Below, in pieces: positions 33,101 through 44,154 of a stretch of DNA of 64,000 nucleotides. Location: NCBI GenBank assembly GCA_963931865.1, contig OZ007518.1, forward strand, positions 10,697,690 through 10,761,689, given 5' to 3'. This DNA is from Axinella damicornis. Its lineage: Eukaryota > Porifera > Demospongiae > Axinellida > Axinellidae. The notes beneath the pieces were generated by a model. That model had not been told where the DNA came from, did not search any database, and saw only the letters and a program-made list of their open reading frames with translations. The position numbers were made by a program, and so were the translations under genes. Numbering within the stretch: position 1 is the stretch's first letter; every line of letters begins with the position of its first letter.

Positions 33101-34377
33101 ATCCCGGGTGCATCGATCGCCAACTCGGGATGCCATCCCGAGATGCATCGATCTCCATCCCGGGATGCAATGATAGCCACCCGGGATTGATGACCACCAT
33201 ACGGGGAAGCATCCATCTCCATCCCGGGTTGCAATGATATATAGCCACCCGGGATGCATCGATCGCCATCCTTGATCGCCAACCGGGATGCTTTGAGCGC
33301 CATCCCGGGTGCATCGATCGCCAACCCGGGATGCCATCCGGAGATGCATCGATCTCCATCCCGGGATGCAATAATAGCCACCCGGGATTGATGACCACCA
33401 TCCGGGGATGCATCGATCTCCATCCCTGGTTGCAATGATGGCCATCCCGGGATGCCTCGATCGCCATCCTAGGACGAAACAATCGCCATCCAGGGATGCT
33501 GCGATCGCCATCCCCGGGTGCAACGATCGCCATCCCTGGATGCCATCCCGAAATGCATCGATCTCCATCTCAGGATGCAATGATAGACAACCGGGATTAA
33601 TGATCACCATCCCTGGATGCATCGATCGCCATCCACGGATGCTGCGACGCCATCCCGTGGTGTATCTTGATCGCCACCTACGGATGCATGGATCGCCATC
33701 CAGGGATGCATCGATCGCCATCCCTGGATGCCTGATCACCATCCCGGGAATGCCATCCCGGCTATCGCCATCCCGTGATGCATCGAGCTCTATCTAGGGA
33801 TGCCATCCCTGGATGAAATGATCGCCATCCAGGGATGCTGCGATCGTCTTCCCGGTTTCGTCGATTGCCATCCCGGGATGCACCGATCGCTATCCCGGGA
33901 TGTATCGATCGCCATCCTTGATCGCCAACCAAGGATGCTGTGATCGCCATCCCGGTTGCATCGATCGTCAACCCGGGATGCATCGACTGCTATCCCGGGA
34001 TGCTGCGATCGCCATCCCGGGACGCATCGATGGCTATCCCGGGATGCATCGATCGTCATTCGGAGATGCATCAATCTCCATCCCGGGATGCATCGATCTC
34101 CATCCCGGGTTGCAATGATAGCCATCCTGGGATGCATCGATCGCCATCCAGGGATACTGCGATCGCCATCCCGGGATGCATCGATCATCATCTCAAGATC
34201 TCCATCCCGGGATGCAATAATAGCCATCCTGGGATGCATGATCACCATCCCGGGATGCATCGATCGCCATCCTGGGATGCATCGATTGCGATCCTGCAGC
34301 TGGGAGCTGCGACGCCATCCCATGTTGTATAGATCGCCACCCCCGGATGCATCGATCACCATCCCGGGATGCATCGA
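30185..34377. repeat. 22-bp CATCCCGGGATG satellite, block 4
   Basis: 4.2 kb of the same satellite as 21,080-27,462. Higher-order units of about 0.9-1.1 kb can be seen: the word GATGCTGCGATCGTCTTCCC recurs near 31,877, 32,760 and 33,836. Confidence 0.95.
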
Positions 34378-34530
34378 TTGCCATTGAAGTGCCATGCCCA
34401 GCAATTATCATTCTGTACAAGTTTATGGGGGGTGTGGATCGCGGAGATCAACTACGAGGATACTATCGCTGCCGAACAAAGAGTCGAAAATTTTGTAAGT
34501 TCCGCCTGTACAAATGACCAGTGCATTTCA
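34378..34530 (+). pseudogene. piggyBac-like transposase fragment
   Basis: One frame reads CPAIIILYKFMGGVDRGDQL then RGYYRCRTKSRKFCKFRLYK and a stop. The MGGVDR.DQ...YY...KS motif is the hallmark around the third catalytic Asp of DDE piggyBac (PGBD) transposases. Only about 48 residues remain, so it is dead. Confidence 0.75.
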
Positions 34531-34912
34531 CCGGGTTCCTACGAGAAAGAAGAAAGGGACGCTGCCGCCTTTCTCTTCAAAAATAGCAAAGCCAGGTCCT
34601 CCTGTTCATGATAGTATGTTGTATGGGCCTTTGCAAGGTCTTTTGTTTGACTAGGAATTGCCGGTAGTGGAGACAGCTAGGTGTACGCAACGTAAGACAC
34701 GCCGTTATGGAAGGCCACGGTCTAACGTCATTGTTGATGAAATGGTGTTGTTTGGAGGTATATATTCTCTCATGCACACACAAACATGCAGGTTAGTGAC
34801 ATTCCAGTGCAGAAGAATGAGCTGGCAGTGTGGGCTATTGTCGTTTACATCTATTCCTTGGATTTGAGGGTGTGTGCAGTCTTCTTCGAAACGCTGGTTC
34901 TGATACTTGTCT
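34531..34912. other. Non-repeat DNA downstream of piggyBac scrap
   Basis: About 380 bp; may be further decayed piggyBac-like sequence, but no motif is recognised. Confidence 0.35.
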
Positions 34913-35777
34913 GTTTGTTGGGGGGTGTCATTGTATACCGTAGGTATGGCCACGGTACCTGTGAAGCCAACTATAGCTAACTTTGGTTGTATGCTGACAC
35001 TTGACATAGTCTGACCCTAATGGCTGCCAGAATCCTCATGAATATCATTGAATAGCTCCGTTTTAATTGATTTGCATCCCCATTAATGGCATGGGAAAAA
35101 AACAGCTGAAATGTAGGATAGCAGTCAAGAGATAGGCAAGATGAAGCTGAACCGAGCACTGAATCTCTGTCCAACTGTACCTGACTGTACCTCCGACAGA
35201 GACCATGATGGATCTCATTATGTAGGTCATGAATATCATTAGCAGCCTAATTACTATTGTGTTTGTTGGGGGGTGTCATTGTATGCCGTAGGTATGGCCA
35301 CGGTATAGCTGTGAAGCCAACTGTAGCTAACTTTGGTTGTATGCTGGCACTTGACATGGTCTGGCCCTAATGGCTGCCAGAATCCTCATGAATATCATCC
35401 GTTTTAATTTTATTTGCATCCCCATTAATGGCATGGGAAAAAAACAGCTGAAATGTAGGATAGCAGTCAAGAGATAGGCAAGATGAAGCTGAACCGAGCA
35501 CTGAATCTCTGTCCAACTGTACCTGACTGTACCTCCGACAGAGACCATGATGGATCTCATTATGTAGGTCATGAATATCATTAGCAGCCTAATTACTATT
35601 GTGTTTGTTGGGGGGTGTCATTGTATGCCGTAGGTATGGCCACGGTACCTGTGAAGCCAACTGTAGCTAACTTTGGTTGTATGCTGACACTTGACATGGT
35701 CTGACCCTAATGGCTGCCAGAATCCTCATGAATATCATTAAATAGCTCCGTTTTAATTTTATTTGCATCCCCATTAA
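34913..35777. repeat. Two and a half copies of a 342-348-bp tandem repeat
   Basis: GTTTGTTGGGGGGTGTCATT starts copies at 34,913, 35,261 and 35,603; the third is truncated near 35,777. Copies are almost identical; no coding. Confidence 0.95.
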
Positions 35778-36800
35778 CCCTTTACCAACCAATGACTGCA
35801 AAACCCGTCATGAGACTTTCACCTTCATGATGTCACATCCGGCAATGTCCTTGAGAGATAGGCTCTGCGCCAGCAGAAAGGGCGGGGCAGGGGGAGGTCG
35901 GTGGGTGCACCCGAAGGGTGCAAACAGCATGGCCGTGTCAGGGCTCATCTTTAAACAGCCCTTGGTTGGAGCCGGGTAGGCCGTTTCTCGGGTTTTAAGC
36001 ATAAATGGGCCTAGAAAACAGTGGTCTCACCTTGCAGAGCCTCGAATTCCAGTGTTCAAGGCTGATTTTTCTGCTAGAGCGAGTTACCGTCGCCCGAGCA
36101 TCTTGATCGCGTACACGTTAACGAGTGAGTGTGGTCAGAATCATGAATGGGGAAAGCATGGCTGTGTGCAGTTCTGTGTGAAGTTTTGAGCGTGAAAACC
36201 GATGGGAACCTTATCTAGGGTATGTTTAAGTAGATTACAAGCTATAAAACTGACCTCCAGAATCTGTGGTTGGTAAAGAGTTAAGTCAAACATGGTAAAT
36301 TAGCAAGCGGTGAATATTGCACACCTGTAGCCTCCTCCAAGACGCAAGGTTCCAACTTGTATCTCATACTGTTGTGGAAGTATTTCAGCACAAAATCAGC
36401 AATATCGTCAGAGATATCGAAAATCATGTACTTTCACTAAGCCGGTTTGGCTTAGTGAAATTAATTTAGCTGATATCAAAACTGCGAGCATGTGTGAAGT
36501 GTGAACGTTACTTCACAGCAGCGTTGCTCTTCGGTTGCACAGCAGTGTTTCCCTCTACTGAGTGTACTGAAGAAAGAATTCACGAATTAATGATGTCGCT
36601 GTTGTGTCCCACTGTCGCTCAATGTTCTACAGTCCTCTGATGTCCTGATTGAAATACGTGCAGCTCGTTCAATGTAATATCGCTCCATGTCCTGGTCATT
36701 CTATTTCTTGTACAAAATGAACACTTATCGTATGTTTTAACGCACACGCACATGGTTAGTGTAATTTGCACGCAATAGAATAGCAACAGTTAATAGCGCA
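35778..36800. other. About 1 kb with no gene recognised
   Basis: Apparently single-copy noncoding DNA. It contains a perfect 12-bp-arm hairpin at 36,432-36,460 (arm TTTCACTAAGCC, 5-base loop). Confidence 0.5.
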
Positions 36801-36819
36801 GCATGGCCTTGCAACACAA

Positions 36820-37330
36820 TGTATTCCAACATCATCCCAGGTCATTCCAACATCATCCCGGGCCATTCCAACCTCATCCCAGGCCATTCCAACCTCATCC
36901 GGGCCAGTTCAACCATGTCCCATTAAGCCATCATCCTGGGCTATTACTTCAACCTCCATCATCATCCCAGGCCATTCCAACCTCATCCCGGGCCAGTTCA
37001 ACCATGTCCCATTAAGCCATCATCCTGGGCTATTACTTCAACCTCCATCATCATCCCAGGTCATTCCAACATCATCCCGGGCCATTCCAACCTCATCCCA
37101 CCTAGGCCATTCCAACCTCATCCCGGGCCAGTTCAACCATGTCCCATTAAGCCATCATCCTGGGCTATTACTTCAACCTCCATTATCATCCCAGGTCATT
37201 CCAACCTCATCCCGGGCCAGTTCAACCATGCCCCATTAAGCCATCATCCTGGGCTATTACTTCAACCTCCATCATCATCCCAGGCCATTCCAACATCATC
37301 TCAAGCCATTCCAAACTTACCCCCAGACCA
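36820..37330. repeat. 89-bp higher-order CATTCCAACCTCATCCC repeat
   Basis: Short words CATTCCAACCTCATCCCGGG are grouped in 89-bp units that carry CCAGTTCAACCATGTCCC (near 36,904, 36,993, 37,128, 37,217). Confidence 0.9.
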
Positions 37331-37388
37331 TTCCAGTTCTAGCCCTGTTTCTGATGTGAGCTCAAGTATCTTGTCTGCTTCCTGCTAG

Positions 37389-37492
37389 GAAGGCTATACC
37401 AGGAGGAATGATAGCCGGGGCAATTGGCCAGTTTCTGGCCAGTCCCACAGACCTGGTGAAGGTGAGACTGCAGATGGAGGGGAGGAGGGGAA
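37389..37492 (+). pseudogene. Isolated mitochondrial-carrier exon, UCP4 (SLC25A27)-like
   Basis: After an acceptor (CTGCTAG) the frame reads [20 protein letters not shown] followed by [14 protein letters not shown]. This has the carrier repeat signature P-T-D-L-V-K-V-R and is closest to UCP4 in my memory. The acceptor phase fits a preceding Trp codon as in UCP4. It ends at a GTGTGT run that may serve as donor. I found no other carrier exon on either side: upstream lie repeats, downstream microsatellite and unrecognised DNA. It may be a broken copy, or one exon of a gene with very large introns. Confidence 0.6.
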
Positions 37493-37556
37493 GTGTGTGT
37501 TTGTGTGTGTGTGTGTGTGTGCGTGTGTGTGAGTAGTAGTAGTAGTAGTAGTAGCC
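37493..37556. repeat. (GT)n and (AGT)n microsatellites
   Basis: GT-rich run followed by seven AGT units. Confidence 0.9.
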
Positions 37557-38167
37557 AGTAGCATCCAGCCACTCCACACACCCACAGATCCATACCTTCT
37601 CCGCACACAATCCCTTCCAGCATCCTCCTTCTCACACTGAGGTGACAGATGAGAGGGATGAGGCCTGCCAAGTCATCAGCACAAGAGAGGGCTGTTATAC
37701 CCGCAATTATCCTTGCAAGAAGCAACAGAGTACGTGGCTGACCTTGTTCTTCCAGGGCGAGAGGATGGGGTGAAGCACACTCCTGTACCATTAAGGTAGC
37801 ATCTTTCATAGAAATTAATATTGCTCATGGAGGCTGCTATATATATACGTAGCTATAGTTCACTTTTATATTTAGCTAGCTACGTCTTTACCAACCATAG
37901 GAAACAGCCGAAGGAAGCAAAAACGTTAACCCTGTATTAAAGTATTACAGCTAGTATTAAAGCCCAATGCAAATTCTTAGGGGCTTACGGAGCTAGCTCA
38001 TATGACAACTTTTGCAGTCATTGGTATAGTAAGCTCTTCTTTATTTTCCTTGTTGGATTAGCTTTCAAAGTTGCTTTTTTTACCATTGTTTTGGTCATGC
38101 ATGTATCTCATGAAATTAGAAAGCCAATTATTTTTATACATTATAGCCTAGGCTGGTTAGCCTCCTG
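37557..38167. other. No gene recognised
   Basis: About 600 bp. A minus-strand frame at about 37,600-37,800 matched nothing I know. Confidence 0.4.
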
Positions 38168-41100
38168 TCTCAGACGCGGAGACACAGTACTCAGACACGG
38201 AGACACAGTACTCAGACGCGGAAACACAGTACTCAGACGCGGAGACACAGTACTCAGACGCGTCTGAGTACTGTGTCTCCGGGTCTGAGTACTGTGTGTC
38301 TCCGCGTCTGAGTACTGTGTCTCCGCGTCTGAGTACTGTGTCTCCGCGTCTGAGTGCTGTGTCTCCGCGTCTGAGTACTGTGTCTCCGCGTCTGAGTACT
38401 GTGTCTCCTCGTCTGAGTACTGTGTCTCCGCGTCTAAGTACTGTGTCTCCGCGTCTGAGTACTGTGTCTCCGCGTCTGAGTACTGTGTCTCCGCGTCTGA
38501 GTACTGTGTCTCCGCGTCTGAGTACTGTGTCTCCGCGTCTGAGTACTGTCTCCGCGTTTGAGTACTGTGTCTCCGCGTCTGAGTACTATGTCTCCGCGTC
38601 TGAGTATTGTGTCTCCGCGTCTGAGTACTGTGTCTCCGCGTCTGAGTGCTGTGTCTCCGCGTCTGAGTACTGTGTCTCCGCGTCTGAGTACTGTGTCTCC
38701 GCGTCTGAGTACTGTGTCTCCGCGTCTGAGTACTGTGTCTCCGCGTCTGAGTACTGTGTCTCCTCGTCTGAGTACTGTGTCTCCGCGTCTGAGTACTGTG
38801 TCTCCGCGTCTGAGTACTGTGTCTCCGCGTTTGAGTACTTTGTCTCCGCGTCTGAGTACTGTGTCTCCGCGTCTGAGTACTGTGTCTCCGCGTCTGAGTA
38901 CTGTGTCTCCGCGTCTGAGTACTGTCTCCGCGTCTGGGTACTGTGTCTCCGCGTCTGAGTACTGTGTCTCCGCGTCTGAGTACTGTGTCTCCTCGTCTGA
39001 GTACTGTGTCTCCGCGTCTGAGTACTGTGTCTCCGCGTCTGAGTACCGTGTCTCCGCGTCTGAGTACTGTGTCTCCGCGTCTCAGTACTGTCTCCGCGTC
39101 TGAGTACCGTGTCTCCGCGTCTGAGTACTGTGTCTTCGCGTCTGAGTATTGTGTCTCCGCGTCTGAGTACTGTGTCTCCGCGTCTGAGTACTGTGTCTTC
39201 GCGTCTGAGTGCTGTGTCTCCGCGTCTGAGTACTGTGTCTCCGCCTCTGAGTACTGTGTCTCCTCGTCTGAGTACTGTGTCTCCGCGTTTGAGTACTGTG
39301 TCTCCGCGTCTGAGTACTGTGTCTCCGTGTCTGAGTACTGTGTTTCCGCGTCTGAGTACTGTGACTCCGCGTCTGAGTACTGTCTCCGCGTCTGAGTACT
39401 GTGTCTCCGCGTCTGAGTACTGTGTCTCCGCGTCTGAGTATTGTGTTTCCGCGTCTTAGTACTGTGTCTCCGCGTCTGAGTACTGTGTCTCCGCGTCTGA
39501 GTGCGGTGTCTCCGCGTCTGAGTGCTGTGTCTCCGCGTCTGAGTACCGTGTCTCCGCGTCTGAGTACCGTGTCTCCGCGTCTGAGTACCGTGTCTCAGCG
39601 TCTGAGTACTGTCTCCGCGTCTGAGTACCGTGTCTCCGCGTCTGAGTACTGTGTCTCCGCGTCTGAGTACCGTGTCTCCGCGTCTGAGCACCGTGTCTCC
39701 GCGTCTGAGTACCGTGTCTCCGCGTCTGAGTACCGTGTCGCCGCGTCTGAGTACCGTGTCTCCGCGTGTGAGTACCGTGTCTCCGCGTCTGAGTACCGTG
39801 TCTCCGCGTCTGAGTACCGTGTCTCCGCGTCTGAGTACCGTGTCTCCACGTCTGAGTACTGTGTCTCCGCGTCTGAGTACTGTGTCTCCGCGTCTGAGTA
39901 CTGTGTCTCCGCGTCAGAGTACCGTCTCTCCGCGTCTGAGTACTGTCTCCGCGTCTGAGTACCGTGTCTCCGCGTCTGAGTACTGTGTCTCCGCGTCTGA
40001 GTACTGTGTCTCCGCGTCTGAGTACTGTGTCTCCGCGATGAGTACTGTGTCTCCGCGTCTGAGTACCGTATTTCCGCGTCTGAGTACCGTGTCTCCGCGT
40101 CTGAGTACCGTGTCTCCGCGTCTGAGTACTGTGTCTCCGCGTCTGAGTACCGTGTCTCCGCGTCTGAGTACTGTGTCTCCGCGTCTGAGTACTGTGTCTT
40201 CGCGTCTGAGTACCGTGTCTCCGCGTCTGAGTACCGTGTCTCCGCGTCTGAGTACCGTGTCGCCGCGTGTGAGTACCGTGTCTCCGCGTGTGAGTACCGT
40301 GTCTCCGCGTGTGAGTACCGTGTCTCCGCGTCTGAGTACTGTGTCTCCGCGTCTGAGTACTGTGTCTCCGCGTCTGAGTACTGTGCCTCCGCGTCTGAGT
40401 ACTGTGTCTCCGCGTCTGAGTACAGTGTCTACGCGTCTGAGTACCGTGTCTCCGGGACTGAGTACTGTGTTTCCCCGTCTGAGTACTGTGTCTCCGCTTC
40501 TGAGTACCGTGTCTCCGCGTCTGAGTACTGGGTCTCCGCGTCTGAGTACTGTGTCTCCGCGTCTGAGTACTGTGTCTCCGCGTCTGAGTACTGTGTCTCC
40601 TCGTCTGAGTACCGTGTCTCCGCGTCTGAGTACCGTGTCTCCGCGTCTGAGTACTGTGTCTCCGCGTCTGAGTACCGTGTCTCCGCGTCTGAGTACCGTG
40701 TCTCCGCGTCTGAGTACTGTGTCTCCGCGTCTGAGTACCGTGTCTCCGCGTCTAAGTACTGTGTCTCCGCGTCTGAGTACCGTGTCTTCGCGTCTGACTA
40801 CCGTGTCTCCGCGTCTGAGTACCGTGTCTCCGCGTCTGAGTACTGTGTCTCCGCGTCTGAGTACTGTGTCTCCGCGTCTGAGTGCTGTGTCTCCGCGTCT
40901 GAGTACCGTGTCTCCGCGTCTGAGTACTGTGTCTCCGCGTCTGAGTACTGTGTCTCCGCGTCTGAGTGCTGTGTCTCCGCGTCTGAGTACTGTGTCTCCG
41001 AGCCGGAGTACTGTGTCTCCGCGTCTGAGTACCGTATTTCCGCGTCTGAGTACCGTGTCTCCGCGTCTGAGTACCGTGTCTCCGGGTCTGAGTACTGTGT

Positions 41101-43840
41101 CTCCGCGTCTGAGTACCGTGTCTCCGCGTCTGAGTACTGTGTCTCCGCGTCTGAGTACCGTGTCTTCGCGTCTGAGTACCGTGTCTCCGCGTCTGAGTAC
41201 CGTGTCTCCGCGTCTGAGTAACGTGTCGCCGCGTGTGAGTACCGTGTCTCCGCGTGTGAGTACCGTGTCTCCGCGTCTGAGTACCGTGTCTCCGCGTCTG
41301 AGTACCGTGTCTCCGCGTCTGAGTACCGTGTCTCAACGTCTGAGTACTGTGTCTCAGCGTCTGAGTATTGTGTCTCCGCGTCTGAGTACTGTGTCTCCGC
41401 GTCTGAGTACCGTCTCTCCGCGTCTGAGTACTGTCTCCGCGTCTGAGTACCGTGTCTCCGCGTCTGAGTACCGTGTCTCCGCGTCTGAGTACTGTGTCTC
41501 CTCGTCTGAGTACTGTGTCTCCGCGTCTGAGTACTGTGTCTCCTCGTCTGAGTACTGTGTCTCCGCGTCTGAGTACTGTGTCTCCGCGTCTGAGTACCGT
41601 GTCTCCGCGTCTGAGTACTGTGTCTCCGCGTCTGAGTACTGTGTCTTTGCGTCTGAGTACTGTGTTTCCGCGTCTGAGTACTGTGTCTCCGCGTCTGAGT
41701 ACTGTGTCTCCGCGTCTGAGTACTGTGTCTCCGCGTCTGAGTACTGTGTCTCCGCGTCTGAGTACTGTGTCTCCGCGTCTGAGTACTGTGTCTCCGCGTC
41801 TGAGTACTGTGTCTCCGCGTCTGAGTACTGTGTCTCCGCGTCTGAGTACTGTGTCTGAGATACAGTACTCAGACACTGAGATACAGTACTCAGTCACTGA
41901 GATACAGTACTCAGTCACTGAGATACAGTAGTCAGACACTGAGATACAGTACTCAGACACCGAGATACAGTACTCAGACACTGAGAGATACAGTACTCAG
42001 CCACGAGATACAGTACTCAGACACTGAGAGATACAGTACTCAGACACTGAGATACAGTACTCAGACACTGAGAATCAGTACTCAGACACTGAGACACAGT
42101 ACTCAGACACTGAGACACAGTACGTACTGAGACACTAAGATACAGTACTCAGACACTGAGACACAGTACTCAGACACTAAGATACATTACTCAGACGCTG
42201 AGATACAGTACTCAGACACTGAGATACAGTACTCAGACTCTAAGATACTTTACTCAGACACTGAGATACAGTACTCGGACACTGAGAAGCAGTACTCAGA
42301 CACTGAGATGCAGTACTCCGACACTGAGACGCAGTACTCAGACACTGAAACACATTGCTCAGACACAGAGATACAGTGCTCGGACACTGAGATACTGTAC
42401 TCGGACACTGAGTTACAGTACTCAGACACTGAGATACAGTACTCAGACACTGAGACACAGTATTCAGACACTGAGATACAGTACTCAGGCACTGAGATAT
42501 AGTACTCAGACACTGAGATACAGTACTCAGACACTGAGATACACTACTCAGACCCTGAGATACGGGCGTCTTTATTCACTGGACTGGAGTGGACTGGACT
42601 GGACTGGACTGGAGTGGACTGGACTCACCCAAAAATCTGTAAAATACCTTTTTCAGTGTAGGACAGAAGCTAAGCATACTTATTCAGTCACTAAAGTTGC
42701 TTGCACAGCCTGCTTTCGGGTCTTTGCAGAGTCGGTAGAGGTCAAAGGTCACGTGCATATTTAATAAGCTTCAGCAATGAGCTGCAGTCTAGTCGTGGAT
42801 GATAGAGGGATATTTATTTCTGTTTTCTATGCTTCAGCAAAAGGCTGGAGTTTGATTTCTGCAGTAAACAAATGCTCTTCTAATCTTTTCATTGAAGCTT
42901 ATTAAATATGCACGTGACCTTTGACCTCTACCGACTCGAAGAAAGACACGAAAGCAGGCTATGCAAGCAACTTTAGTGAATGAATAAGTATGCTTAGCTT
43001 CTGTCCTACACTGAAACAGGCATTTTATGGATTTTTGGGTGAGTCCAGTCCACTCCAGTCCAGTCCAGTCCAGTCCAGTCCAGTCCACCAGTCCAGTGAA
43101 TAAAGACGCCCCTGAGATACAGTACTCAGTCATTGAGATACAGTACTCAGACACTGAGATAAAGTACTCAGACACTGAGATACAGTACTCAGACACTGAG
43201 ATACAGTACTCAGACACTGAGATACAGTACTCAGACACTGAGAAACAGTACTCAGACACTGAGATGCAGTACTCAGACACTGAGACGCAGTACTCAGACA
43301 CTGAGACACATTACTCAGACACAGAGATACAGTACTCGGACACTGAGATACTGTACTCGGACACTGAGTTACAGTACTCAGACACTGAGATACAGTACTC
43401 AGACACTGAGACACAGTACTCAGACACTGAGATACAGTACTCAGACACTGAGACACAGTACTCAGACACTGAGACACAGTACTCAGACACTGAGATATAG
43501 TACTCAGACACTGAGATACAGTACTCAGACACAGAGATACAGTACTCAGACCCTGAGATACAGTACTCAGTCACTGAGATACAGTACTCAGACACTGAGA
43601 TACAGTACTCAGACACTGAGATACAGTACTCAGACACTGTGATACAGTACTCAGACACTGAGACGCAGTACTCAGACACTGAGACACATTACTCAGACAC
43701 AGACACACTGACATACAGTACTCAGTCACTGAGATACAGTAGTCAAACACTGATATACAGTACTCAGACACTGAGATACAGTACTCAGTCACTGAGATAC
43801 AGTAGTCAGACACTGAGATACAGTAAGCAGACAAATTAAC
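38168..43840. repeat. 21-bp satellite with two orientation switches
   Basis: Unit contains GAGTACTGTGTCTCCGCG (plus orientation). Orientation is reversed at 38,168-38,260, forward at 38,261-41,855 and reversed again at 41,858-43,840, where the variant is CACTGAGATACAGTACTCAG. Because 21 is divisible by three, Ser/Arg/Thr-rich frames up to 742 residues remain open; these are not genes. A MULE-like element interrupts it at 42,564-43,111. Confidence 0.97.
42564..43111. mobile_element. 548-bp MULE-like MITE inserted in the 21-bp satellite
   Basis: Terminal inverted repeats of about 210-219 bp (42,564-42,773 and 42,893-43,111), beginning GGGCGTCTTTATTCACTGG and including a subterminal GGACT pentamer array. 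Flanked by a 9-bp direct repeat CTGAGATAC at 42,555-42,563 and 43,112-43,120. Joining the flanks with one copy removed gives an intact satellite unit. No coding sequence in the 119-bp core. Confidence 0.9.
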
Positions 43841-44154
43841 TATACTTCGACAGTTCTTAGCCTTCGAACTTGAAGTCTACTCAGCTATTGAAAGTTAAAC
43901 GGCGAGAAGCCTTACAGATGTGTAACCTAGGCAATAAATTGATCACGTGTCGCGTGAGCGGAAGTTATGAATATTAATGAACGCAGACCAAGGGTTAACA
44001 GTGCAGAGTAGCTTGAGGTTTATATAGCAAGTTAGTGTTGTATAGGGTGGGTGGTGGGTATGTGGTGTAGTTGACTAGGAGTGCAACTAGTGAACCGTAG
44101 GTTGGAAGTTCAAGTCCAGGGTTGGGAATTTTTTTTTTATAGCCAGTGATTCTT
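43841..44154. other. Spacer between 21-bp and 31-bp satellites with a tRNA-like pol III signature
   Basis: Contains TGGTGTAGTTGAC (A-box-like, about 44,063) and GTTCAAGTCC (B-box-like, 44,108-44,117), followed by a run of T at about 44,129-44,138, which would terminate pol III. A full cloverleaf could not be folded by eye. Confidence 0.35.

Noticed and set aside
34577..35581. Short frames in the 348-bp repeats
   Set aside because: No domain, broken between copies, no splice-supported extension.
39630..41858. 742-residue Ser-Pro-Arg-Leu-Ser-Thr-Val frame and its antisense partners
   Set aside because: The 21-bp satellite keeps frames open in several phases on both strands; no start context, no domains.
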